Source: UBA1724 sp963621575
GTDB taxonomy: Bacteria > Verrucomicrobiota > Lentisphaeria > Oligosphaerales > Oligosphaeraceae
Direction: 5' to 3'
Assembly (NCBI GenBank): GCA_963621575.1
Contig: CAVFEH010000010.1
Location: forward strand, 9,617-73,616
Length of the DNA: 64,000 bases
In this document: positions 8,981 to 16,824 of the stretch, piece by piece
How the letters are laid out: every line of letters starts with the position of its first letter
How positions within the stretch are numbered: the first letter of the stretch is position 1
Translations under genes and position numbers: made by a program
Notes under the pieces: model-generated
Database searches by the model: none
The model's input: the letters and a program-made list of their open reading frames with translations, nothing else
Told to the model about the DNA's origin: nothing

Positions 8981-9682
8981 CTACTTCTTCCAGAAATGGA
9001 TTGCGGTGATGACGGCCTGCCGGGGATCCTCCCCCACCCGCCAGAGGATTTCGCGGTCTTCCAGGTAGCACTGGTAGACCCGTCCGGGGATCTTCTGGTA
9101 TGCGGGGCGGGGGTCGAGGGAGACCACCTTCCGGCAGAGCCGGAGGAATTCGGGGCGTTCCTTTTTGAGGGCGTCCTGGAGTTCCGGGGCGAAAGAGACC
9201 TGCATGGCGGCCTGGTCGGGGGCGGCCGGTGCGAAGCCCCCGGTGGCCCCGGGGATGCAGTCGGTGTAGGGGAGATAGGGTTTGATGTCCAGGACGGGTG
9301 TGCCGTCCAGCAAATCCAGTCCGGAGACGTGGATCTCGATCTTCCCGCGTGGGCGGATTTTGACTCCTTCCAGTTTCAGTGCGGAGAGTCCGATGGGCAT
9401 GGGCCGGAAGGGGGAGCGGGTGGCGAAGACCCCCAGCCGCCGGTCCCCCCCCAACCGGGGTGGCCGGACCGTGGCCTTCCAGGAATCCCGCAGATTCCCG
9501 CTGAAGACGAATATAACCCAGATGTGGGAGAACTCCTCGAGCCCCCGCACGGCGTTGGGCTGGTTGTACGGGGGCAAGAGCTCCAAATATCCCATGGCCT
9601 CCGAAATCAGCCCGCTCTGCCGCGGAATCCCGAATTTCGTGCGGTAGCAGCTGTGGACGGTGGCGATGGGGGAGAGGTCCAT
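8981..9682 (-). CDS. trmO: tRNA (m6t6A37) methyltransferase-type TrmO/TsaA protein
   Basis: The 233-residue protein belongs to the UPF0066 / TsaA-like family of SAM-dependent enzymes, whose E. coli member TrmO methylates N6-threonylcarbamoyladenosine at tRNA position 37. Hallmarks are F-G-I-P-R-Q, G-L-E-E-F-S-H-I-W-V-I-F-V-F, F-A-T-R-S-P-F-R-P-M-P-I-G-L-S and D-G-T-P-V-L-D-I-K-P-Y-L-P-Y-T-D. The R-P-N-P-I-G motif reads R-P-M-P-I-G. The start at 9682 gives M-D-L-S-P-I-A-T-V-H, typical of the family. It is followed 12 nt later by the YejB-type permease. Confidence 0.9.
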   Translation of the reverse strand: MDLSPIATVHSCYRTKFGIPRQSGLISEAMGYLELLPPYNQPNAVRGLEEFSHIWVIFVFSGNLRDSWKATVRPPRLGGDRRLGVFATRSPFRPMPIGLSALKLEGVKIRPRGKIEIHVSGLDLLDGTPVLDIKPYLPYTDCIPGATGGFAPAAPDQAAMQVSFAPELQDALKKERPEFLRLCRKVVSLDPRPAYQKIPGRVYQCYLEDREILWRVGEDPRQAVITAIHFWKK

Positions 9683-9840
9683 GGACCGAAATGGGGAATG
9701 AGGAGTGGTGGACGCCCTGCGGCACCGCTTTGGCACTGCGGGCCTTTTGCGCCTGCGGAGGGAGGCGGTTGGCGGCGGCCTGCCGTCTTTTCGGTTTTTC
9801 CCCCCCCCTTGCTGCGGGCGGATTGCCGGCCGGCCAGCTG

Positions 9841-10287
9841 TTACAGCAGGCGTTCGACGAGTTCCTGGAGTGCGGGTTCCATGAGGGCGACGCACTGCCG
9901 GAAGGATTCCAGGGGTTGTTTGTTGGGATCGAAGACATCCCTGTCCTGCCGGAGGATGGACATGAGGGTCTTGGTCTTGTTTCGTGCGGAGACGAAGTTC
10001 GAGGTGAGCTCCTTTTCCTGGTCCCTGGTCATGCAGAGGACGAGTTCCGCGGATTTGATGAGTTTCGGGGAGAGGAGTTGCACGCCCAGGCGGAGGGGTT
10101 CGATGCCGCGTTCCTTGAGGACGGTGGCCACGTGGTCGGCGATATGCTGTCCGTGGAAGGCCCGGATGCCGGCGGAGTCGCAGGAGCAGTCCTGGAGTCC
10201 GGCCTGTTTTGCGAGCTGTTGGAAGATCGCGGCGGCGAGTGGTGCGCGTGTCCTGTCGGAGCTGCAGACGAAGAGGATTCGGGGCAT
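9841..10287 (-). CDS. Low-molecular-weight phosphotyrosine/phosphoarginine phosphatase family protein
   Basis: The 148-residue protein has the LMW-PTP / arsenate-reductase fold: M-P-R-I-L-F-V-C-S-S-D-R-T-R-A at the N-terminus carries the C-X5-R phosphate loop, and D-V-F-D-P near residue 120 is the general-acid region. The P-loop is atypical. Most members read C-x-G-N-x-C-R-S, while this one lacks the Gly-Asn and the second Cys, so its substrate could differ. It may act on phosphotyrosine, phosphoarginine or another phosphate ester. It lies between the epimerase gene (30 nt) and trmO on the same strand. Confidence 0.8.
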   Translation of the reverse strand: MPRILFVCSSDRTRAPLAAAIFQQLAKQAGLQDCSCDSAGIRAFHGQHIADHVATVLKERGIEPLRLGVQLLSPKLIKSAELVLCMTRDQEKELTSNFVSARNKTKTLMSILRQDRDVFDPNKQPLESFRQCVALMEPALQELVERLL

Positions 10288-10317
10288 GGGCGTGTGTGGT
10301 CGTATGGGAGGGGGCCG

Positions 10318-11241
<924 letters not shown>

Positions 11242-11293
11242 CGCGGGAATTTCCCCTGTGGAAACTTGGTGCTTTGTTGAGGATGGGTGGATT

Positions 11294-11881
11294 TCATGCC
11301 TGCCCGGAGAGGGACTTCGCGTCCTTTCCCAGGCGGAAGGCGGCGAGGGCTGCCTGGACCACGGCGTCGCCCTTGCGGGCGAAGTGCTGTTCTATGGCCT
11401 TTTCGAGGAAGCCGGGATCCAGTCCCAGGAAGTTCGCGATGGCCCCCAGGAGCACGATGTTGGTGTTGCGGGGGTTTCCGGACTTCCTGGCCAGGTCGGC
11501 GGTGTCCAGGAGGACCAGTCCGGGGAGCTTGTGGAGTTCGCGGAGGACCTCTTCCTCGGCGGGGTAGTCGCCGATGTTGACCACGGGGGTGCGGTCGGTG
11601 ATGACGGTGCCGGCGGGCGCGAGGCTCTGTGCGTGCCGGAGGGCCTCCATGGGCTCCATGGCGACCACCAGGTCGGCCGCGCCGGCGGTGATCTGGTCGG
11701 CAAGGATGGGCTGGCTGGAGAGCCGGAGGTGCGCGAAGACGGAGCCGCCGCGCTGGCTCATGCCGTGGATTTCGGATTGCTTCACGTGGAGGTTCTCCGC
11801 CACGGCCATCTTGCCCAGGATTGCGGCGATGGTGAGGATTCCCTGTCCGCCCACGCCGGCGAGGACGATGTCGCATTTCAT
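11294..11881 (-). CDS. iorB: Indolepyruvate:ferredoxin oxidoreductase, beta (gamma-domain) subunit
   Basis: The 195-residue subunit has the pyruvate-ferredoxin oxidoreductase gamma-type fold: G-V-G-G-Q-G-I-L-T (9-17), E-I-H-G-M-S-Q-R-G-G-S-V (42-53) and V-V-A-M-E-P-M-E-A-L-R. IorAB oxidatively decarboxylates aryl pyruvates made from aromatic amino acids to aryl-acetyl-CoA, passing electrons to ferredoxin, and is typical of anaerobes. The gene follows iorA by 60 nt on the same strand, as in known iorAB pairs. Confidence 0.92.
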   Translation of the reverse strand: MKCDIVLAGVGGQGILTIAAILGKMAVAENLHVKQSEIHGMSQRGGSVFAHLRLSSQPILADQITAGAADLVVAMEPMEALRHAQSLAPAGTVITDRTPVVNIGDYPAEEEVLRELHKLPGLVLLDTADLARKSGNPRNTNIVLLGAIANFLGLDPGFLEKAIEQHFARKGDAVVQAALAAFRLGKDAKSLSGQA

Positions 11882-11941
11882 AATGGTTTCTTCTCCTGTT
11901 TTGGAGGGAATGGAAGGTGGTGTTTTCCGGAGTGCGGCGCG

Positions 11942-13534
11942 CTACTTCTTGGCGACTTTCCGGCGGAGGGTCTGGATGCACTCGCGGCGGGCGATGACGA
12001 CGGAGACTCCCGGGTAGTTGAGCTCTTCCTCGAAGATCGCCTCGTTCTCCAGGTGTTTGGCGGGGAGGGGGGTGATGACGCGGACGTGCCCGGGGGCCAC
12101 GCCCAGTCCTTTCACCAGATCCTCCAGGCGTCCCAGGGCGGCGGAGTCCTGTCCGCCGGTCATGCCCACGGTGAGGTTGTCGAGGATGACGACGGTGAGG
12201 GGGGTGTTTTCCCAGATGGCGTCCAGCAGCCCGGTCATCCCGGAGTGTGTGAAGGTGGAGTCGCCGATGACGGCGACGGCGTGTTTCATGCCATTGTCGG
12301 CGGCGCCCTTCGCCAGAGTGATGGAGGCGCCCATGTCGACGCAGGAGGTGATGGCGTTGTAGGGGGGCAGGGCGCCGAGGGTGTAGCAGCCGATGTCACC
12401 GAAGATCTTGGAGTCTCCGACCTTCTGGGCGGCCTCGGTGAGGGCGCGGTAGGTGTCGGCGTGGGGGCATCCGTCGCAGAGGCGCGGGGGTCTCTGGCGG
12501 AGGAGCGGGCTGGGCTCCCGGAGTCCGGGGGCGGGCAGTCCGCAGGCCAGCTGGACGGCGCGGGTGGAGAGTTCCCCTGTGCGGGGGAGGGCGCCGGTGA
12601 GGCGTCCGAGGATGCGGGGGTCGCCGAAGAGCCCGCGGAGGATGTCTTCGACGACGGGCATGCCCTCCTCGACCACCAGGATCTTTTCGCACTCGTCGAG
12701 GAGCCGGCGGATCTTCTTGCGGGGGAGGGGATACTGGGAGAGTTTCAGGACGGGGTGGGGGCACTTTCCCTGATAGGCCTCCATGAGGTAGTTGTAGCCG
12801 ATGCCGCAGGCCAGGATGCCCAGGGACTTGTCGGCGCCGTCCTGGTAGGCGTTGAAGGGCGACTCCTCGCTTTCCTGGCGGAAGGCGTCCTGCTTGGCGA
12901 GAAGCGCGTTGTAGTTCGCCTTGGCGATGGCCGGCAGCAGGACGAATTTCCTGGGGTTCTCGGGGAAGCGGATCTCGTTCTGGGGACGGGCGGATCCGGC
13001 CACCTGCACGTCGGCGCGGGAGTGTGAGAGCCTGGTGGTGAAGCGGACCAGGACGGGGGTCTGGTATTTTTCGGAGAGTCCGAAGGCGTATGCGGGAAGG
13101 TCGTAGGCTTCCTGCTGGGTGGCGGGCTCCATGACGGGGATCATGGCGAACTTTCCATAGAAGCGGCTGTCCTGCTCGTTCTGGGAGGAGTGCATGGAGG
13201 GGTCGTCCGCCACGGTGACCAGGAGTCCGCCGTTGGCGCCGGTGATGGCGGAGTTCATGAAGCCGTCGGCGCAGGCATTGAGGCCCACGTGTTTCATGCA
13301 GGCGATGGCGCGGCGGCCCATGTAGCTGGCGCCGATGGCTTCCTCCATGGCGGCCTTTTCGTTGCAGGACCACTGGCGGTGGATGTTCCGCTCGGCGGCC
13401 TGGGGGGACGCCTGGAAGTACTCCATGATTTCGGTGGAGGGGGTCCCGGGGTATGCGTAGCAGGCGGAGATGCCGGCGTCAATGGCGCCTTGTGCGTAGG
13501 CTTCGTCGCCCAGAAGGAGTCTGGTGGTTGTCAT
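11942..13534 (-). CDS. iorA: Indolepyruvate:ferredoxin oxidoreductase, alpha subunit, lacking the ferredoxin domain
   Basis: The 530-residue thiamine-diphosphate subunit. The N-terminal pyrimidine-binding half has Y-A-Y-P-G-T-P-S-T-E-I and W-S-C-N-E-K-A-A-M-E; the C-terminal half has C-D-G-C-P-H, F-G-D-I-G-C-Y-T-L-G and the ThDP motif I-G-D-S-T-F-T-H-S-G...L-D-N-L-T-V. The protein stops after A-R-R-E-C-I-Q-T-L-R-R-K, with no C-x2-C-x2-C clusters. Archaeal IorA carries a C-terminal 2[4Fe-4S] ferredoxin domain that is absent here, so electrons must leave by another carrier. The stop at 11942 is clean with no sign of a frameshift into a ferredoxin domain. Confidence 0.92.
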   Translation of the reverse strand: MTTTRLLLGDEAYAQGAIDAGISACYAYPGTPSTEIMEYFQASPQAAERNIHRQWSCNEKAAMEEAIGASYMGRRAIACMKHVGLNACADGFMNSAITGANGGLLVTVADDPSMHSSQNEQDSRFYGKFAMIPVMEPATQQEAYDLPAYAFGLSEKYQTPVLVRFTTRLSHSRADVQVAGSARPQNEIRFPENPRKFVLLPAIAKANYNALLAKQDAFRQESEESPFNAYQDGADKSLGILACGIGYNYLMEAYQGKCPHPVLKLSQYPLPRKKIRRLLDECEKILVVEEGMPVVEDILRGLFGDPRILGRLTGALPRTGELSTRAVQLACGLPAPGLREPSPLLRQRPPRLCDGCPHADTYRALTEAAQKVGDSKIFGDIGCYTLGALPPYNAITSCVDMGASITLAKGAADNGMKHAVAVIGDSTFTHSGMTGLLDAIWENTPLTVVILDNLTVGMTGGQDSAALGRLEDLVKGLGVAPGHVRVITPLPAKHLENEAIFEEELNYPGVSVVIARRECIQTLRRKVAKK

Positions 13535-13564
13535 GGTTGCCGTGTGGGGAATGGTGTGTGCTTG

Positions 13565-14173
13565 TCAGGAGAACGGGTGTCTGGCGCTGAGGGCCTGTGC
13601 CAGGGTGGGGGCGTCGGCATACGCGAGGTCGGCGCCGGTGGGCACGCCGATTGCCAGGCGGGTGATGGTGAGCCCCTCGCGCTGGAAGTCGTCCATGAGG
13701 AGTTTTGCGGTGGCCTGTCCCTCCACGTCGGTGCTGGTGGCCAGAATGAGCTCCTTGACCCCGGGATCCTGGAGGCGCTCCCCGAGGGCGTGCCAATGGA
13801 GGTGTTCCGGGGTGATTCCGGAGAGGGGCGAGAAGCGCCCCCCCAGGACGTGGTAGAGGCCCTTGTAGCAGCCGGTGCGCTCCAGGACGGGGACCTGCGG
13901 GGCGGTCTCCACCACGCAGATCTTGGTGCGGTCGCGGTGTTCGGATGCGCAGATCTGGCAGAGTTCGCCGTCCTCGGTGTAGAAGCCGCAGACGGGGCAG
14001 GGGGCCACCCGCTGTTTGAGTGTGGCGAGCTCCTGTGCCAGCGCCGCCAGGTCGGACTCCTTCCAGCGCAGGAGCTCCCAGACGTGCCGGAGCGCCGTCT
14101 GGGGGCCCACGCCGGGGAGCTTTCGCAGGCGGGCCACCAGCTGTTCAATGGGAGTCGGGAGCTTGATTTCCAT
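13565..14173 (-). CDS. recR: Recombination mediator protein RecR
   Basis: A 202-residue RecR. It has the helix-hairpin-helix K-L-P-G-V-G-P-Q-T-A-L-R (18-29), the four-Cys zinc finger (C59, C62, C72, C75) and a Toprim domain with E-T-A-P-Q-V and L-A-T-S-T-D-V-E-G-Q-A-T. RecR acts with RecO (and RecF) to load RecA on single-stranded DNA at gaps. The length equals the family norm. It lies 27 nt after dnaX, the widespread dnaX-recR arrangement, here without the small ybaB gene that often sits between them. Confidence 0.96.
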   Translation of the reverse strand: MEIKLPTPIEQLVARLRKLPGVGPQTALRHVWELLRWKESDLAALAQELATLKQRVAPCPVCGFYTEDGELCQICASEHRDRTKICVVETAPQVPVLERTGCYKGLYHVLGGRFSPLSGITPEHLHWHALGERLQDPGVKELILATSTDVEGQATAKLLMDDFQREGLTITRLAIGVPTGADLAYADAPTLAQALSARHPFS

Positions 14174-14200
14174 GGCGGAAGGGTGGGAAAGGGAAGCGGG

Positions 14201-15913
14201 CTAGAGGGGGATGACGCCGTCGTAGGGCTGGGTGCCCAGGGAGGCGGCCACCTGCTTTGCCGCGGGGTGTCCTGAGAGGGCCTTGAGCTCCTCCCGGGTG
14301 GCCCGTCGGTAGTTGGTGCCTGCGATGGCCTGGCATTCCTTCCGGGGGGGATCCTGGGAGAGAAGCGCTTGGACGCCGTCGGAGACACCCTCCGCGGAAT
14401 CCTTCCCATTTTGCCAGCCGTCCTCCGCGGAAGCCTCGCAATTCTCCGTCTCCTCGCCATTCAACAATGGGGCAGGAGGCTCCAGGGGGGGCTCCTCCTC
14501 CATGGCAACGAGTGCGGGCGCAGGTTCCGCCTTTGTGGCCGCGGCGGCTGGCTTTGGCGTCTCCGCCACAACAGGCGTCGGGGCTTCTGCCACGGGCGCC
14601 GGTGCGGGAGCCTCGGCTGTGGCGGCCGCGGGTGTGGGCTTGGGCTTGGGCGTCTCCGCCGCGGCGGGCCCTGGCGCGGGGGGCGCCGCGGGTGCCTGGA
14701 GGTTTGGCGGAGGGGCGAGAGTCGGGGGGATTCTCGGAGTGACTTTTTCCTTGGGGATGAGCCCGCTGATGACATTCAGGTGCGTGAGGATGTCGTCGAG
14801 GGAGGTGCTGTGGACCTCGTTTGCGAGCTGCGCCACCAGGACCTCCAGGGCCATGCGCTTGTTGAGGCACTGTTTGAAGGAGCGTTCCTGGGGGATGATG
14901 GCGGCCAGGAGCCGCCGGGGCAGCGCGGGGTCGACGCTGCGCGCAAGCTGTTGGAAATACTGGATCTCCTCGGGGACCAGTTCCAGGTACTTTGCGACGT
15001 TCTGGCAGGATCCGCACAGCATGAGATTCCGCAGGAATTCCGTCAGGGCGTCGTAGACCTGTTCCAGATCGCGTCCGGAGTCGGCCAGTGCGCCGATCAT
15101 TTCCAGGGAGCGGGAGAGGTCATGGAAGAGGATCCCCTGGCCGATTTCGTGGATTTCGCTTCCGGAGGCCAGTCCGAAGATATGGATCACGTCGCTTTCG
15201 CGGATGGTCTCTTCGGGTGTGGTTCCGCCGCAGAAGGAGATGACCTGGTCCAGGGTGGAGAGGGCGTCGCGCATTCCGCCGTTGGCGGCGCGGGCCACGG
15301 CGGCGAGTGCCTTGTCCTCCACGTGGAGCTTCTCGGCATTGGCAATCTCGCGAAGTCGATTGACGATGAGCGGGACGGGGATCCGCCGCAGGTCGAAGCG
15401 CTGGCAGCGGGAGATCACGGTGGGGAGGACCTTGTGGATCTCGGTGGTGGCGAAGATGAACTTTATGTAGGGCGGGGGCTCCTCCAAGGTCTTCAGCAAT
15501 GCATTCCAGGCGTTTCCGGAGAGCATGTGGACCTCGTCCATGATGAAGATCTTGAAGGGGCTCTTCACGGGTGGGAAGGCCATCTGGTCGCGGATGGGCT
15601 GGATATCGTCCACCCCGGTGTGGCTGGCGGCATCGATCTCGATGACATCCAGGGAGGACCCCTCGGCGATTTCGCGGCAGGATTCGCACTGGCAGCAGGG
15701 CTCTCCGTCCACGCGGTGTCGGCAGTTGAGGGCCTTTGCGAAGATGCGCGCGGAGGTGGTTTTTCCGATTCCGCGGGAGCCCACGAAGAGATAGGCGTGT
15801 CCGGTGCGTCCGGTGTTGATGGCGTTTTTCAGGGTGCGTGCGATGTGTTCTTGCCCCACGACCTCCGCAAAGGTCTGGGGACGCCACTTCCTGGCCAATA
15901 CTTGATACGACAT
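14201..15913 (-). CDS. dnaX: DNA polymerase III subunits gamma/tau
   Basis: The 570-residue clamp-loader ATPase. It has R-K-W-R-P-Q-T-F at the N-terminus, Walker A G-S-R-G-I-G-K-T (45-52), the Cys zinc module (C64, C73, C76, C79), Walker B with D-E-V-H-M-L and sensor 1 F-A-T-T-E. A Pro/Ala/Glu-rich linker (about 385-480) joins the clamp-loader core to a short C-terminal tail that should contact the polymerase. The linker is low complexity and full of A-P-A-P steps. No slippery A-run or T-run for a gamma frameshift was noticed. SRP RNA lies immediately upstream, as often seen next to dnaX. Confidence 0.95.
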   Translation of the reverse strand: MSYQVLARKWRPQTFAEVVGQEHIARTLKNAINTGRTGHAYLFVGSRGIGKTTSARIFAKALNCRHRVDGEPCCQCESCREIAEGSSLDVIEIDAASHTGVDDIQPIRDQMAFPPVKSPFKIFIMDEVHMLSGNAWNALLKTLEEPPPYIKFIFATTEIHKVLPTVISRCQRFDLRRIPVPLIVNRLREIANAEKLHVEDKALAAVARAANGGMRDALSTLDQVISFCGGTTPEETIRESDVIHIFGLASGSEIHEIGQGILFHDLSRSLEMIGALADSGRDLEQVYDALTEFLRNLMLCGSCQNVAKYLELVPEEIQYFQQLARSVDPALPRRLLAAIIPQERSFKQCLNKRMALEVLVAQLANEVHSTSLDDILTHLNVISGLIPKEKVTPRIPPTLAPPPNLQAPAAPPAPGPAAAETPKPKPTPAAATAEAPAPAPVAEAPTPVVAETPKPAAAATKAEPAPALVAMEEEPPLEPPAPLLNGEETENCEASAEDGWQNGKDSAEGVSDGVQALLSQDPPRKECQAIAGTNYRRATREELKALSGHPAAKQVAASLGTQPYDGVIPL

Positions 15914-15968
15914 CTGACCTCCGCCCGCGCGCTAGCTAGGGATTCCGAATCGGGACGATACAAAAAAA

Positions 15969-16088
15969 GCCATGCCGCGCATTCCGGAGTTGCTGGCACC
16001 CAAGCTGTATGCTTAGGGCTGCTTGGTTCCCCATCTGACCCGGTTCACAGACACCTTGCCGCACAGGTTCCGAAATACGCGACATGAC
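15969..16088 (-). ncRNA. ffs: Signal recognition particle RNA (4.5S-type)
   Basis: On the minus strand the apical domain reads GGTCAGATGG-GGAA-CCAAGCAGCC, the SRP domain IV: a GGAA tetraloop closed by TGG/CCA and the asymmetric loop with AGCAGCC that binds Ffh. The two ends pair over about 18 bp: the 5' strand TCATGTCGCGTATTTCGG matches the 3' strand with many G-U pairs in place of G-C, good covariation-like support. The 3' end runs into a T tract (15962-15968) that acts as terminator. The length of about 120 nt is that of the small bacterial SRP RNA without an Alu domain. It targets membrane proteins together with Ffh and SecYEG. Confidence 0.9.
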
Positions 16089-16089
16089 G

Positions 16090-16101
16090 GCGCTTAATAT
16101 A
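16090..16101 (-). promoter_or_regulatory. Promoter -10 box for ffs
   Basis: TATATT (minus strand, 16101-16096) is followed by AAGCGC. The spacing places the start of transcription near 16088-16089, which coincides with the first base of the long terminal helix of the SRP RNA. This makes it the best-supported example of the -10 plus ANGCG discriminator seen at several units in the window. The -35 region is weak. Confidence 0.6.
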
Positions 16102-16186
16102 AGGCCTCCCCCCGTGTTTTGCAGTGGGGCGGCCTCTGGAAACGGAAAAATCCCGCGGCGTTTCCGCCGGGGGCGTTTTGGAGGGG

Positions 16187-16768
16187 CTATCCCCGTTTGA
16201 GGAGTTCCATGAACTCGTTGCGGGTGGCCTGGGAGCGCCGGAAGGATCCCAGGACGGCGCTGGTGACCATGAGGGAGTTCTGCTTTTGGACGCCGCGCAT
16301 CATCATGCAGAGGTGGTGGCACTCCATGACCACACCCACGCCCTCGGCGTCGATTTTCTCGCGGACGTAGGAGGCGATCTGCTGGGTGAGCCGTTCCTGG
16401 AGCTGGAGGCGCCGCGCGAAGCAGTCCACGATGCGGGCCAGTTTGGAGACGCCGTAGACCCGTCCGCAGGGGATGTATCCGATGTGGCATTTCCCGTAGA
16501 AAGGGAGCAGATGGTGTTCGCAGAGGGAGTAGACCTCGATGTCCTTGACCACCACCATGTGGTTGCACTCCTCGCTGAAGATGGCGTCCCCCACGATGTC
16601 GTCCGGATTCTGGGTGTAGCCGCCCAGCAGGAATTGGAACGACTTCTCCACGCGGTCCGGCGTCTTCACAAGGCCCTCCCGGGCGGGATCCTCGCCGCAG
16701 AGGCGAAGGATCTCCCGGACGTGGCCGGCGATGGTGGATTCGCGGGATGGGGTTTCGGAGTCGGACAT
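16187..16768 (-). CDS. folE: GTP cyclohydrolase I
   Basis: A 193-residue type I enzyme that converts GTP to 7,8-dihydroneopterin triphosphate, the first step to tetrahydrofolate and biopterin-type cofactors. The zinc ligands are in S-L-C-E-H-H-L-L-P-F and E-C-H-H-L-C-M-M-M-R-G. V-Y-G-V-S-K-L-A-R, R-L-Q-L-Q-E-R-L-T and Q-I-A are family marks. The start at 16768 gives M-S-D-S-E-T and the usual N-terminal helix. It lies 56 nt downstream of secA. No other folate gene is near. Confidence 0.96.
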   Translation of the reverse strand: MSDSETPSRESTIAGHVREILRLCGEDPAREGLVKTPDRVEKSFQFLLGGYTQNPDDIVGDAIFSEECNHMVVVKDIEVYSLCEHHLLPFYGKCHIGYIPCGRVYGVSKLARIVDCFARRLQLQERLTQQIASYVREKIDAEGVGVVMECHHLCMMMRGVQKQNSLMVTSAVLGSFRRSQATRNEFMELLKRG

Positions 16769-16824
16769 GGGACGGTGTGTCGTGTGGGGAGTCGCGGGGG
16801 GGGCGGCCGGCGTGCGGGGCTTTT

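Noticed and set aside
15914..15968. Small gene between dnaX and the T tract of ffs
   Set aside because: Only the terminator and the dnaX leader are present; no start codon with a frame of useful length.
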